Below are positions 20,396 to 50,923 of a DNA stretch of 64,000 bases, one piece after another. The stretch covers positions 36,852,879 through 36,916,878 of the forward strand of contig NC_084596.1 of the NCBI RefSeq assembly GCF_033807715.1, given 5' to 3'. This DNA comes from Cololabis saira (lineage: Eukaryota; Chordata; Actinopteri; Beloniformes; Belonidae). Under the pieces are notes generated by a model. That model was given only the letters and a program-made list of their open reading frames with translations, was not told where the DNA came from and did no database searches. Position 1 is the stretch's first letter. Each line of letters begins with the position of its first letter. The position numbers and the translations under genes are program-made.

Positions 20396-20873
20396 CATGT
20401 GCTTATTTTCCATTCAAACATGGCTTGTGGATGAAAAACAAGATGATGTAAAGCACGAAAGACTTACTTAGTGTGTCACGTCTGCATACAGCGTGTCATT
20501 GACCGAGTTAAACAAACCTTTGTTGGCAGGCTCTCTCACTCTGCAGGTCATTGGGTTTTTCGTTTTCGTACGCTGCTGTTGAAACTTAAGTGATGGCTTC
20601 TGTTGATTGTGGTTGTTGTTATTGTTTGACTGTCATTACTTAATCCAATTTGTGCTTTTGTCAACTTATGCTGCGTTCATTACAGACTCCTGCAGCCCAG
20701 CCAAACCTCACGCTAACTCATGCAGCTGAATGTTACTTTGAAGGGCAGATCCTCAAGTTTACAAACATATCCAGCCCACCAAGATAAAACCACTGGGAAG
20801 TGTTTGAATTAGACATCTTGGGTTTAGTAATCAAGTATTTACTGTATATGGAGATGATTTTAAACACGGTTAA

Positions 20874-20906
20874 GAAAGACTAGTCGCTATGTGCGACTAG
20901 TCTTTC
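20874..20906. other. Perfect inverted repeat (14-bp stem, 5-nt loop)
   Basis: GAAAGACTAGTCGC is followed after TATGT by its exact reverse complement. No element around it explains the hairpin. Confidence 0.85.
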
Positions 20907-22812
20907 GACTGCACAAAGTCGCTGTGTGCAGCACCAACATTCTCCATATCTGTCCAACTGGTTTGCTTGGATGTTTACAGATTAAATGCCAACCAGTTTG
21001 AATAATATTGTTATGTCTGGAGATTCAAAAGCACAACCATTGTATTGTAATTAGTATATACAAAAAAAAGAGTTTCAACTTACCCCCATTTTGAGGGAAA
21101 AGGTGGGAAAAAAAAGGGCTGCTCATCCTAAAAATCACAAATATCACTGCATCTGATTGACTGTTTGCTTTTCAGTGAAAGATTTAGGACAAATGATTGT
21201 ATTTTACCTTTTTTCACATTTATCGGTCATATGATCAGACCAAATGCCTATTTGATGATAATTTGCTGCCTTCATCTTCTGTTGACTATTTTCGCAACAG
21301 CGGTAGCAGCAGCCATTTGTCCAGAACTATGTTTCCATCCGTTGTCTTCGACGCTGAGATCTTCTCTGGTTTTGAAGGGAAGTCTCGCAGGACGAGAGTA
21401 TTGAAGAGTTGCGCTAAGGAAAGAGGTCTCACGGGATAACATTTCATGAGAATTGCACTCATTCGCAAACCACCGTTCAGTGGAAACACTGGCCCCCCAC
21501 AGCTGTACCTCGTCACAGTTTCAGAATGAATGCTTTTTGTTTAGCAGAAAAGGTGTATTGGAAATCCGCCTAATGAGACAAAAAGTTTCTGGACTCACTG
21601 AAATGAATGCGAGGGCAGTTCTGTGTTTCCAGCTCAGAGCTTGTGTGTGTGTGTGTGTGTCATCTAAACACAGCTTCACCGTAAACCTCTGCACTGCTGC
21701 CCAACATATGCTTCTATTTGAAATTTATGAAATGGACCTCTGCTGGCAAATAAAGCTCACTTTGTTACATTTGATCCCAGCTTTAGATGGCAGATTCAAT
21801 AGAGCAGACAGCCTGTGTCCAGTATAAAGCTGCAGGGGCTGTGTGAACAGTGCATGCGTCATTCACTCAGTCCTTTTGAGTTTGTTAATTGGCTCCTCTG
21901 TTTTCGGTTATATTATTTTTCTCATAAAGTGAATTGAATTTTATTGTTCCATGCTTATTTCTAATTTATGTAATTTTATTTCTAGCCTCTTTGTTAATTT
22001 CAGTATATAGCTTTTATTATACACATTTGCCCCTGCAGAGAAGCCGGTCCTCTTCCCTCCGCCCTTTCTCCTCCCAGCTCATCTCTCTCCCCCGGCCTCC
22101 TCCACAAGGCCTCCCGGCTGCTGCGTGCTTGCCAGCCGCCTCTCACCTATTGTGGGCTAACAATGGCAGGCAAGGCCCCAGCTTGAAGGCTTGCAGCCTT
22201 GGCCTTATAGGGGGTGGCAGGCGAGGGCGGTGCTTGGGGAGAAGGGGTGTGTTTAGCTGTTGGAAGGCGGTCTCTATGAGGGGGCAACCAGAAGGGGAGG
22301 GAAGCCAAGAAAAAGCAGGTCACGCCCAGATTAAAATTCAACGTATGTGACTGTCTGCATACGTCAGCAAGCTGGCCTCCATGCAAAGAGCGTGTGCAGG
22401 AAGAAGTTGCAGGGAGCTGGGAGTTAAGGTGGTGGGCGAAGAGACAGATGAGATATGCAGTTCTTAAGTGAGCAGGAGTGCTTGCGTTGATAGGAAAATG
22501 AGGTTCTGGTAACCGGGGTCCCTCTTGTATGCCTCACTTAACACACCTCAGGGGAGTTTTTGCTACAGGGGTCTTCTTAATGGGGCAGCAGTAGCGTCAT
22601 AATGCATGCAAGACAAAGCTGATTTGGTGATGCATGCTTCCTTTGTGTTAGTTTTGCATTTGGGAATGGGGGGCTGCACTCTGTAATACACACACATGCT
22701 CACACACAATCCAATCCCCCCTCTGTTTTGGGCCCCATCCCCATATGGTGGCTTGGCTTGATGAGAGCTTTATGAAGTCAACCAGAAGTCCCCCCTCCCA
22801 AACTCCTCTGTG

Positions 22813-22814
<2 letters not shown>
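20907..22814. other. Intronic DNA with a GC-rich candidate regulatory stretch
   Basis: No exon seen. The segment at about 22040-22330 is distinctly GC-richer than its surroundings and contains ATTGT and ACAAT cores facing each other at 22147-22166, a SOX-like paired arrangement. Function is inference only. Confidence 0.3.

Positions 22815-22847
<33 letters not shown>
22815..22847. repeat. (GT)n microsatellite
   Basis: Short perfect GT repeat. Confidence 0.95.
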
Positions 22848-22848
<1 letters not shown>

Positions 22849-25800
22849 AGTGCAAATCTGTGATTGCTTTTCAACTAATGGATAAATGAGAGTTTCACCC
22901 TTGCCCAGCCATTGTGTATGTGTGTGAGATTTGAAGGGAAGGGGCATGTGTGAGTCGTCTGCTTGTGTATTGGCTTGCAAGCTGTTTTCATTATATTTCA
23001 TTCTTCATGTTTCATGCATGATCGTGCAAGAGGAGCAGTAATCGGCTCTCGTTGGGGCGGAGGCTAATCAGGGGGTTGAAAGGTTTCTAAACTCAGATGC
23101 GCAGACGGTCCAAGGAAAACCTCAAATGTTATGACCTTCAGACAGAACTTTTCCCAGAAAAAAAGCCCAAGAAAATATCTTGCAGACGCAGAACCAAAAC
23201 ATCACATTAAAAACTACAGTCGGTGTTTATTTTCAGATTGTCAGAAGCCGACAGAGCCGGCGGGGATTGAGCCGAGCCCGTGGCTGGAGTGTCCTTTGTC
23301 CGATACGAACCTCGGCAGCACGAGCCGTTTCTGTGGTGAATGAGCAGCCACATTAACCAGTAAACCAACATCCCGTCTGTTCCCAGGGCTGAGCTCTCAG
23401 GGGTGACTCAGTCGTTCAGATTAACTCGGTTTATGGCCTGTAAATGAGTGGCAAGTCAGAAAGCGTTTCAACACCCTTTTTCTTCAGTTGCCAGAAATAC
23501 GTCTGTGATAGCTAGCTTCTGCCATGACACACTTGTGAAATCGAGAAGTTTCTTTTTTTTCTCTCAATTCTCTGTCTATTCAAGCTAATTTTACGTGCTT
23601 GTGCTAAACACTTTTCCTCAGAACCTCTTGGGTCACTTCTTCTTCTAAAAGTTACTTCAGTTCTGCCTCCACACTGAACTGCAGTAACTTTCATCGCGTG
23701 TCTGGCTTTCAGATGTGCACCAAACAGGAAGCATTAATTAATAACGCTGGATTTGTGTTTCCAATGTTCAGCTTTGTGCTCTGTTGTGTTTGTGCCCAAG
23801 CTACAAATGTTCGGCTCTCTGCCTCCTTCCTCTCTGTGTGCATACAAACGGCATCACAGGAAGCATTTTCTTTCCTTTTTGTTTTCGTTGCTACCTCGCC
23901 ATTCCTTCTGTTGTGTTTGCCAACTCCGAATGGAGCCATTTTGTCTCCTTCAGTTCCTGAAATGAAATATAAGCCTCTTAAATGCACACTTATCTTGCCC
24001 TGCAGACCGCGCTTGAAGAACAAACGCGCGTGCGCACACACACGCATGGATGCACGCACGCACACACACACACTTGAGAGGCATTGTGATGCCAGCCCTT
24101 GTTCCTAAGACGACGGCTGTATGCATATGGCAGATGGTAGTGCCTTTTGCATTGCATGCCCCCGTATTAAACAAAAACCGTGGCTAAGGCCCTAGCTGGT
24201 TTAAGAAAAGGGCAAAGTGCGAGAAGGACCAAAAAAGAAGAGACAAAAGACGAACAGAGGCAGAGACGTCAGGCTTGCCGTAAATAAGTGCATGCATAAC
24301 CACATTAACATTGCAGGCATAGCTCGCACACATGCACACTCATCAACCTTACGAGTCCTGGATAAACATATAAACACAAAGATGATCAGGACAACATGCA
24401 CACATGCGCTCCAGACGAATGGCTCATTTCACGGAACAATCGACATATGCAGCAGATGCATATCAGCTATTATGTGTACAATACTAACTGGAGAAATAGG
24501 GAACATCTCTTTTTGTAGATACAATAAACATTTGTTCCGCCTGCATTAGTTGATGGGAGGGCTTTTGTGTTGTTTTTTTTATTTATGTGCGAAGGCAAGA
24601 ATGAATTTGCGTCTCCTCTTCACAGATTGACTCCAGTTGTATACGGTGGTAAATCTAAAACTTTTGTTTCCTCATGCCACAGATGGACTCGTGGTTCCTC
24701 TCCAATCAGCTGCTCACACTTCTTACTACTAAGGATTTCTACCCATCTCACCCACACGATTGTGTCTGAAATATATTGTTGCCTACAGAAATTAGTTTTA
24801 TAAATGAATCTATTATTAAATACAATTATTACAGGCTAAAACCTAGTTAAGAGCTTTTTGCTTGTAGCAACAAAGGGAGCTAAGTCTTTGCATAGGTCTT
24901 CCATCGTTTTCTTTACATCAGAACCTATCTGGTGGTTTTGCAGTAATAATAGCTGGTTCTGTTTGAGAGATGTAGCACATTCTCGCCAGGCCGTCTTAGA
25001 AGCTGCCACACTACCATGAGCTTACATTGTACTCCGCTTTTGCCGATTAACTTTTAATACAACAAATAAGGAGAGGGAGGCTGTTACAATGCTTCTTGTA
25101 GCCTTTAGCCATAATTCAGCTTTATGTTGGTCTCGAGAGACATTCCTCTCTGATTGGATGATGAGATAGTTGCGTACCTTGATTTGTTTGTGGGAATTAA
25201 ATTGTTTTAGTTTGAACCATTCAGCATCGTCTCTCAGGACATTATGTTTTCAAACTCTTCAAATAGTTTGCTGCTGCTCTACTGTCATTTGCACTTGTGG
25301 CAAACTTTCCCTCGAACATGAATGAGTGACTTCCTTCGGTAGTTTTTTCTGCAGCGTTACGCAGCTTGCTTTACCTTGCTTCACAAAAACTCAAAAGTTG
25401 AGGCCCGTGTTTCCAATGAATGTGGGCTTTATCACATGGAGTTTGAGTGACGCTAGTCTTTCTCTGTGTTTGCAGAATGATAAATTGCTTTTTCCACGAT
25501 TCTTTGTAAGTGTAGCTTTTGCAAGGCTGCAGCACAATAATGCACCCACACTGAAAACACAGCAAGAACAGGGTCGAACAAAAAAAAAGGAGCCTTCTTA
25601 TCTTGAATTTAGCTCTGAGTGAAGAGGGTTCACACACGGTCCGGAGAAGGACAGCTTCTCTCTGGAGCACACATGTAGCAAGGCCCTTTTAAACCCGCTT
25701 CAACCCTACACAGCTCCTGCTTTCTGTTTCTCACAATGGATTTCTTGTGTTTCTGTGTGAATATTTCAACTCTTGGTATTCTTAGGCTTCTGATCCTATA

Positions 25801-26508
25801 TTCTCTTGCAAACCCGAAAACAAAATTGCAGCTTTTCCTCCCTTTAAGTGTCTGTCATTCTGGTGGTTTTCACACTCGCAAAGGTTTCAGTCGACCAAAA
25901 TACTTTGCAAGAAGATCAGACTATATGACCTCCCAAGCTCTCTTGGAAATTTGAAATATGTAAGTCCTTCACTAAGCTTTGGCCATGTCAAATAAAGGAT
26001 ATTATCTAAATCTATACACCCATATGGCTTTTACCTCAGATTGAATCTGTACCAGGATTTGGATCTTTGTGCTTTCTGTCTGTCCATATTCTTGCAGCTC
26101 TTGGCGCATCTTTATCTTGTTTTGATGAGACTTTTCCTTCAGTTATCCACTTCTTCTCGAAGTGCTCCCTTCTCCTCTGAATTACTCGCTGGGCCTTTCT
26201 GTTGTGTTGCCCTTTGCTCAATCAGAGTGGGGACTCGATGCAGACAACGTCAGCTGATTTTCACCTGTGTCAGCTCTGTCACATCGGCTGGGTTTTGCGT
26301 TTTTCCTTTTTTTCCATACCCACTTTGCGTTGTTTTCACAGTGACACATCAGCTGAAAAGAAGTTGATTAAAACTTTGTCTCCCACCCCCCCCTCTCTCT
26401 TTGCTGTCTCCTCCCTCTCTCCTTCCCCTTTCCCAAAGAATGGAGCAAATCAGAGAATCAATTCAATGTAATCATGACAAATGAGTCCCGTGGCTGGAAA
26501 GGATTTCT
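22848..26508. other. Intronic DNA without recognisable features
   Basis: Contains an alternating CG/CA patch at about 24026-24075. Overlapping short open frames on both strands at 23700-24400 share no domain and look non-coding. Confidence 0.45.
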
Positions 26509-26598
26509 TTTGTGTGTGTGTGTGTGCGTATGTGTGTGTGTGTGTGTGCGTGTGCGTGCGCGTGCGCGTGTGCGTGTTTGTGTGTGTGTGTGTGTGTT
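26509..26598. repeat. TG/CG alternating purine-pyrimidine tract
   Basis: A run of TG steps with a central GTGCGTGCGCGTGCG core, nearly all alternating purine-pyrimidine, the classical Z-DNA-prone composition. Confidence 0.85.
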
Positions 26599-27508
26599 GC
26601 ATATTTGAGACAGGGGAAAGGGCTGAGAAATTACAAATGAATGAATCAGATGTTATCACATCAGCATGGATAGACGGATGGATGAAGAAGAGGAGTGGCT
26701 GTACTTGTGTGCGTGTGCATATTCATGTCTGCTGTGCAGAGATGGATAGCCGATTAAATACAGGGCCAAGTTGGTATTTGTCTGTGTGTGTGAGAGAGAG
26801 GAGAGAGAAGGGGGTGTTGTGTTAACCTTGGAGCTGTCAGAGCAGATGGGAGATGGGAAGGGCCACAGGCTGTGAGGGATGTGCTGACTGCTGGAGCAGG
26901 ATGAATCTTCGACTACTTTCGGGAAAAGAGGAAGTGAGATTAGTAGTTCGGGGGAAAAAGGTGGCAGAAAGTTTGTTTTGGGGGGTTTTCTGAAGGGCAT
27001 GTTTCTGCTGAGATGCAGTTCTTTGATTTTGAAAAAGAACAAATGGCAATGTGTCATCAAAAACTAATGAAGAAACACATAAGAAGTGTTCACACCACAA
27101 TGGACCGCTCATATGCTGGGGTGGCCTAGTACTAGTACCTTTTTTCTTTTCTTTTCTTTTTTTTTTAAACAATACTGCATGCATTAATGTGGTGGTCTTG
27201 CTAAATTATGAATGGTTTTATTCAATCTAATTCTTTGCAAATAACCCAACCATGAAAAACCATGATTAGAAATGGTCGCAGAGTTCGAGGCCTCTTTCCT
27301 GCCGCAGCAGATTTACACTGATTTGATGAAACACTCAATAAACATAAAGCTTGAGGTCAAGGTGGCGTGTGCAGCAGCTGCAGCTCCTGGTTGGTGTCGA
27401 CCAAAGATGTTACTTTACCCTTCAACTCGACGGAGGCAGAAAATACATGAATAAAGTACCTCTACAAATATAGACCAATGCTCCCGAGTACAGATACTTG
27501 GGGGCTGC

Positions 27509-27600
27509 TGCCCTACATGTGTGAGGTGTTACCGTTACCCTGCTCCAACACACCTTATTCAAACGAATGGATCATCAGCCGCTTGTCAGCCAGGCCTGTA
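27509..27600 (+). mobile_element. hAT-type MITE fragment (half copy)
   Basis: CCCTGCTCCAACACACC followed by a TTCAAACGAATG motif matches the internal arm of the palindromic hAT MITE found complete at 37622-37835. Only one arm is present. Confidence 0.5.
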
Positions 27601-27608
27601 CTAGTCTG

Positions 27609-27765
27609 TTACATAGACTGTATATAATAATGAGAAAAGGCTGGTTTTGAAACCCATTTTCAGGCTATAAATATGTTTATCTCTGCTTTAAAGTTGGACA
27701 TTTTAACATGGAGGTCAATGAAGATAGAGGCCGATTCAATCGTTCAGCCGAGGAACTACAACGGT
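27609..27765 (+). mobile_element. Fish interspersed DNA repeat, longest fragment
   Basis: Contains ACATAGACTGTATATAA, TGGTTTTGAAACCC with ATTTTC, TAAAGTTGGACATTTT, AACATGGAGGTCAATG and a terminal CGAGGAACTACAAC-like block. It links the fragments at 5544-5700 (its 5' half) and 17100-17175 (its 3' half) as pieces of one family. Confidence 0.55.
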
Positions 27766-30700
27766 CTGTTGGTCATTTAAATCAGAGTAGGGATGTAGAT
27801 GTTGCTGTACAAGCCAACATGTCGCTACCTCTAATCTGATGACTGCTGGCTGAGTCTCCTGCAACGTTTGAACTGCATGATGGATGTAGGGATGTATGGA
27901 TGGAAAGAAAGAAACTACAGATGCATTTTCTTGTATACTTTGGTTTTATTAGACATTAGAAGCTCAGTACTCCATTGTTGCCCTTAATCAATCTGCGTGA
28001 GATACAAAACATGCCCCCCGGTCTTCATCACAGTACAGCCCCGCTAATGCTAATTATGCTAATGTTCCTCTTGCCCTATTTTTCAATGGACAATATTTCT
28101 AGCCTGTTTAACTTCACTGCACATTCAAACAGCTGAAATCATTTCCTTTGTGAAACGCCTGCTACTTTGTCTTGCTGTGCTAGCTAAGATTGGAGACTCA
28201 CGTAGCGGGAAACGAGTTGAAACAAGGCGTTCGACTGTTCTACTGAACTCCTGAGCGGGTCATTGGATCAAAAAGTAGAAAACATAAATAAGACGCGTTA
28301 GTTTTTCCGGACTTACTCCAAATCTATATAGTTTGAGTCTCAGTCTCGCGTGTGAACATAAATGAAGGAGTGGGTTTTAACTGAGTGTAGCGAAGACAGA
28401 ATGTAGTGAGGAAAGCGGATGGATGCAATCGAAGATGGTCTCGTCCACAACTTTAGAGTCCCGTGGGAGGGGTAGGCGGGTCTGCCTCTCTGGCTGCGCA
28501 TGGTTGAACAAGACTGCTTTGTTGGTGTGCGCGTGAGTGTGCATGCACTCCCTGGCTCTCCGCCCGGCGCTCCTCTCCCCACCTGATTAGAGGTTAATGG
28601 CCTATGAGTGTGGGGACCTCCAAACTTCATGATTGGCTGTTGGTCCCGTGTGTAGGCGGGGTTGCCACCGAGTGACAGATGGCGTACAACGCGGAGGGAG
28701 GCAGGGTGAATTATGTGTATATGTACTTGGCAGCCACAAATGGAGGTTTGGGGGGGGTAAATTATAATAGAAAGATGTACAACGGTTATCTCTCCGGTGT
28801 GTCCGAGATCCTCGCTGGTGTTTCACTCAAATCTATCACCCTGTTTACAGAATTGTGAACACACGCACACAAAAACAAAGATTAAAAGCAAATCTATGTG
28901 CAGTTTTAATTCTCTTACTTGACAAGTGACATGAAAAAAACGCAGCAGTTCACTGCGTTTCCTGTTTGACTACACACATCAAAATGTGGATTTTATCTGG
29001 GATTTGAATGCACACTGGTTTATCTATAAATATATTAATCACGAAGAGTGTTAATAACCGCAAATAGCACACTCGCATCGATGTCAGTGGTGGACTGAGT
29101 GTGTGTATTTTCAGGGCTGGCAGGCTTGCTTACCTGCATCAAAATATACACACAGACACACCACAGGGTCATGTGACTTTTTTCTTTTCTTTTTTTCCCT
29201 CCCCCTAAGGATTAAGCCAGATCGTTCATTGTATTTGGCAACACTCCCAGTTTACTCTGATCATCTTTGTTAGAAATTCATCTGTTTTACAGATTCAAAT
29301 GTGTGTGAGAGGGTGAGAGATTAGCGATATCTACTGTGAATATCTCTGACTAGTTTTCACCGTTTCTTCTTTTATGCTCGCTGTGGCATTAAGAACAAAA
29401 GCAGACGGGTTGTGAAAAGGTTGTTTTGTTCGCCGTGATTGTGCGTTTGAGTGTGTTTGTGTGTTCTTGCGGGGCCGTCTGATGCAGCATCTTTTTTCAG
29501 TATCAAGTGCCCCGAGCAGCCGCATCGGCTGAAGACGCAGCGTCTACCTCAACTTTGACACACACAGACGAGCACAAAAGAAAATGTACTGGACAGGTTA
29601 TGCCACGGTACTCCTAGTCTAGTTTTTTTTTCCCTGATGGATTTTGAATATTAAGATTTTTCACAATCATCTCAGTTTGCATGTATTTTGACTTTTAAAG
29701 TGGGCCAGCAGAGGACAGGACGAGGTCGTTATCCCTCCTCTATCTGTGCTGTATGGCACATTAAAGGGCTAAGTAGCCTGGATACAATAGAACACTAAAA
29801 ACAGTGAAAAACGTCCCCGCCCCTGTCTAAAGTCGACAATCTCCATAGCAGTCCAACTGAAGCTCACTGATTAACATGTCCTGTGGCAGTTACCCCTCCC
29901 GTCGTTTCCTGAGTTGCCCTCCCTTGTTTTCACCTTGTTTTAAAAAAAAAAAAAAACCTTGTTGCCGGACGTTTCTGTGAGCTGCTTCTTGTCGTCCAAA
30001 TGTGAATCACTTGAGCCAATCAGAAGGCACTTGAAGGATGGTCCGGCAAACACAGAGGTCTAACCGAGTGTCATGTAATCTGCCAGGATTGGCCATGTTG
30101 ACTTTACTGAGGTGTGAATGCCAAAAACTGCTAACTTAGCCAGATAATTAAGCCCCTGTAGCGATGGATGTTTTTATGTGGAAAACTGGCTAAGATTGAG
30201 AGGAGGGGTGCCAGACAGAGGGACCGTGAACTGTGCGTGAGCCCTTTTAGACTTGATTGAAAGTGAAAAGAGCAGCGGTGTCACCATCACATTCATCCCA
30301 ATGGCCCGAGCAACAATGGGCTCTAACCTAACAGACACAGGAGGAAAGAAAAGGAGGTGATAGGTCCAAGGCTAAGAAAGAGCAGCACTGCCAGCTGTGG
30401 GAATAGTTTAATGCTTAATATAATCTGCCTTGAAAACTTCTACCCCTATATGAAATGCTAGACTCAAGTCGTTGGAGACGAGAGCAGCGGTGACTGATCA
30501 CACGAAAGACATTGTTCAGACAGCCGGGAGGAAAGATTGCTCTCAAATGCTCCCCGGATGCTTTTAAGAAATGTCCTCCCTTGACTGTTGCTTGATCTTC
30601 GGGTGCCTTTTGTGATCATTTCAACTCTGAAAAATCAAATTCAACGTCCTTTGCAGATATGTTTATCAAAAAGAGAGGAATTTGAAGCCGTTTCTGACAT

Positions 30701-32269
30701 TTACAATCGTACTGCACTGCAGGACAGAGTGGTTGAGCAGGAGGGTCTCAGTAGGAGGGACAGATTTTAACAATTTGGAAGTCTCTTTTATGTCTCTCAC
30801 TGGCAGATGCATCAGCCTCTCTTCCTCTGTGTCTCTCTCATTCTTCTTGTCATGGTCAGATATCCGGTTGACTCAATGGACATATGGCCACGTTTATCCA
30901 TTGTAATAAAATTGTATGTTGGACATAAGAAAGATGAGTTAAAGTTGTACCATGTTTCTTGCTGGATTCGTTTTATTCCTTTCTCAATCTATGTTGTACA
31001 TGTAGATGGGATGACTAATATTTCAGCGGCGAGTAGATATGTTTATGTGTTGGTGGGTCGATGTTTCTGTTTTTCTTGTTGCAGGGGAAGACTGAGCTAT
31101 GTAGCAAATACCCAACGGGGCTGCTTTGGCACATTTGTGTTGCTGCAGGTGCCAGTGTGAGAATGAAATACGATTCAGGAACTCTGTGACACCGTGACAT
31201 TGCGGAGCTATTTATTGTGGCAAGATGTCAGAGTCTGAATGTGCTTACTTCCGTCCAAACTGAGTTATCAGCCTTTTCATGCTGACAGTTTTTAGGGTAC
31301 GCAGTGGAGTTGGTGCAGTTACAGAGAAAGTGAGTCCATGAGCTTGGTTTGCTAAAACCCTGTACTGGTTGATGGTTTTGCTTTTGTCTTGTGTTCTTTT
31401 CCCCCCTCATGAACTCTTTATGTTGTATAAACACAGTTTTAGTAGGCATGTCCCAGCAGCAGTTTGGATGACCTGAAGGAAGGACAGTTAGCTTGTACGT
31501 CACCTCCCTACTTTGGTCACTGACTTTGACGATCCACGTACTTATCTGTATGCCGTTGGCGTTAGTTTGTTTAGTTTTTTTCTTTTATCTTTCTTTGTCT
31601 TAGTGAAAGCAGTTTGCAGTTGATTGGATCTCGCTGTGTTTGTGTGTTTCCTTGCGTGTGTACTCGCAGCATTTGGCCTGCGAAAGCCTGTTGTTGGATT
31701 TTGCCTGTGAGCGGCTTAAAACGTGCTTAGTAAACTGGTCTACCGTGCAGGCTCATCCCTCGGTGAAAGCATTTGTGAGTGCGTGTTGGGCCGGAGTTTG
31801 CTGGTTGGTCAAAGGTTTGGATTCGCACCTTTTTTTTTAGTCTAAAATACTTGCATCTTTGTACTTATTTTAGCTAGCTTGGCTTCCCTTTAGTGAATGT
31901 GAATGGCTCTCCTCCAGTCTTTTCAGCTGTAAAGTCAGTCCTGGGTTTTGCTATGGTTTGCAGAGATACAGCTATCCACTATGTACACACACACCTCACC
32001 TCATAAATAATTCACCTGTCACAGTGAGACGACACAACATGCCAGATAGGCTCTCTCGTCCTCAGTTCTCTTTTCAGCTCTCACATTTCTCTGCCCATCT
32101 CGTCCCCTCAACCTCTCATTCCTCACTGAGCATTCTTTTACCCGTACTCTGCCCAGTTTCTTGCTCCAGCTTTACCTGATTTTCTCTCAGTTGATTTTAC
32201 CAAGGCATATTATTTATTTTAGTGACAGGTTGGGAGGTTGGGAGGCAACAGGATTTTGCACTTGTTATT
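27766..32269. other. Intronic DNA, repeat-poor in part
   Basis: No gene seen. The stretch at about 29980-30780 has few simple repeats and mixed composition, includes an E-box next to an RBPJ-like site at 30392-30403, and is a reasonable place to look for conserved non-coding elements. A TAAT-rich cluster lies at 28043-28064. Confidence 0.3.
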
Positions 32270-32318
32270 AAAGTCCATTGAATCTTTGAGAAAAAAAAAA
32301 CAAAAAAGTCCATTGAAT
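32270..32318 (+). mobile_element. Ultra-short retroinsertion with poly-A tail and target-site duplication
   Basis: The 14-base direct repeat AAAGTCCATTGAAT at 32270-32283 and 32305-32318 flanks 21 bases that are mostly A. This is the form of an extremely truncated LINE-mediated insertion. Confidence 0.55.
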
Positions 32319-32829
32319 GTAAGTATTTGACCTCACGCTCAGTGATCATTTAGTCATTTACGCCTATCTGGTATGTTTCACTGCTACAGGTGCATCTGCA
32401 TACATCTGGCATAAGCTTAGTATTAGTCTTAGTATGTCAATTACTCAAAAGATTCAGGGTAAAATAAGAGGACCTTGGCCAGAGCCTTGAGGAACTCCAC
32501 AATTGTCACCAATTACTATATACACCATGCATATCACCTAGTTTTTGAATTATACATAACAAAATAAATTAATCTGCTTCATTTAAACAGTTTTTTCAAC
32601 TACTGTTTATTGCTCAGGAGCCTTTGTTGGCTTTTTTTGCATTAGTAAATGACACGCAAGTGGGGACAGGGGATACAGCACTACCTCAGACTGAATCATT
32701 TTACTAAAAGTGATTTTAAAAGTAATTTAAGTGATTATTATTGTTGTTAAATATGCAAAGACTACAATTATGATGATTAGCATGCATAAGCTTAAGAGAA
32801 AACATCGACTTGGAGCTCAATGTTCAAAA

Positions 32830-32960
32830 TCTCTCGAGCCAATGGACCGTTTGTGAAACCGGCCAAACGGCTCGGCCAGGTACAACCAACTATACTCGAT
32901 TTACTACGTAAAAGTACAGGAAATAGTTTTCCACTGCTGCTCCAACTCCATTAAAGGGCA
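32830..32960. mobile_element. Possible MITE fragment
   Basis: A block with CCGGCCAAACGGC, GCTCGGCCAGG and TTTTCCACTGC resembles fish MITEs in which TTTCCACT-type ends flank GC-rich cores. Terminal repeats could not be defined. Confidence 0.25.
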
Positions 32961-33202
32961 GCAGTTAATGGTCAGCGTGGTGTGCGCTGGTGCTCTAAAG
33001 ATTAACTGTGCAAAACAAAGTTAAAGTTTATTTACTTAGTCACCTATCCTCAGTATCCTGGGGGGTAGTGCATGCGTGTCTGTGTGAGTGCGTGGCAGGA
33101 AATGATCCCTTCCCTAGCAACTCCCTTCCCTGCCGCACACAGACAACTGCATTGTGAAACGAAGAGATAGGAGCAGAGAATATCTGATGGCACAGTTGGT
33201 GA

Positions 33203-50923
<17,721 letters not shown>

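Noticed and set aside
29962..30049. 9-bp inverted repeat TTGCCGGAC ... GTCCGGCAA
   Set aside because: Short stem with a 70-base loop and no target duplication; not enough for a MITE call.
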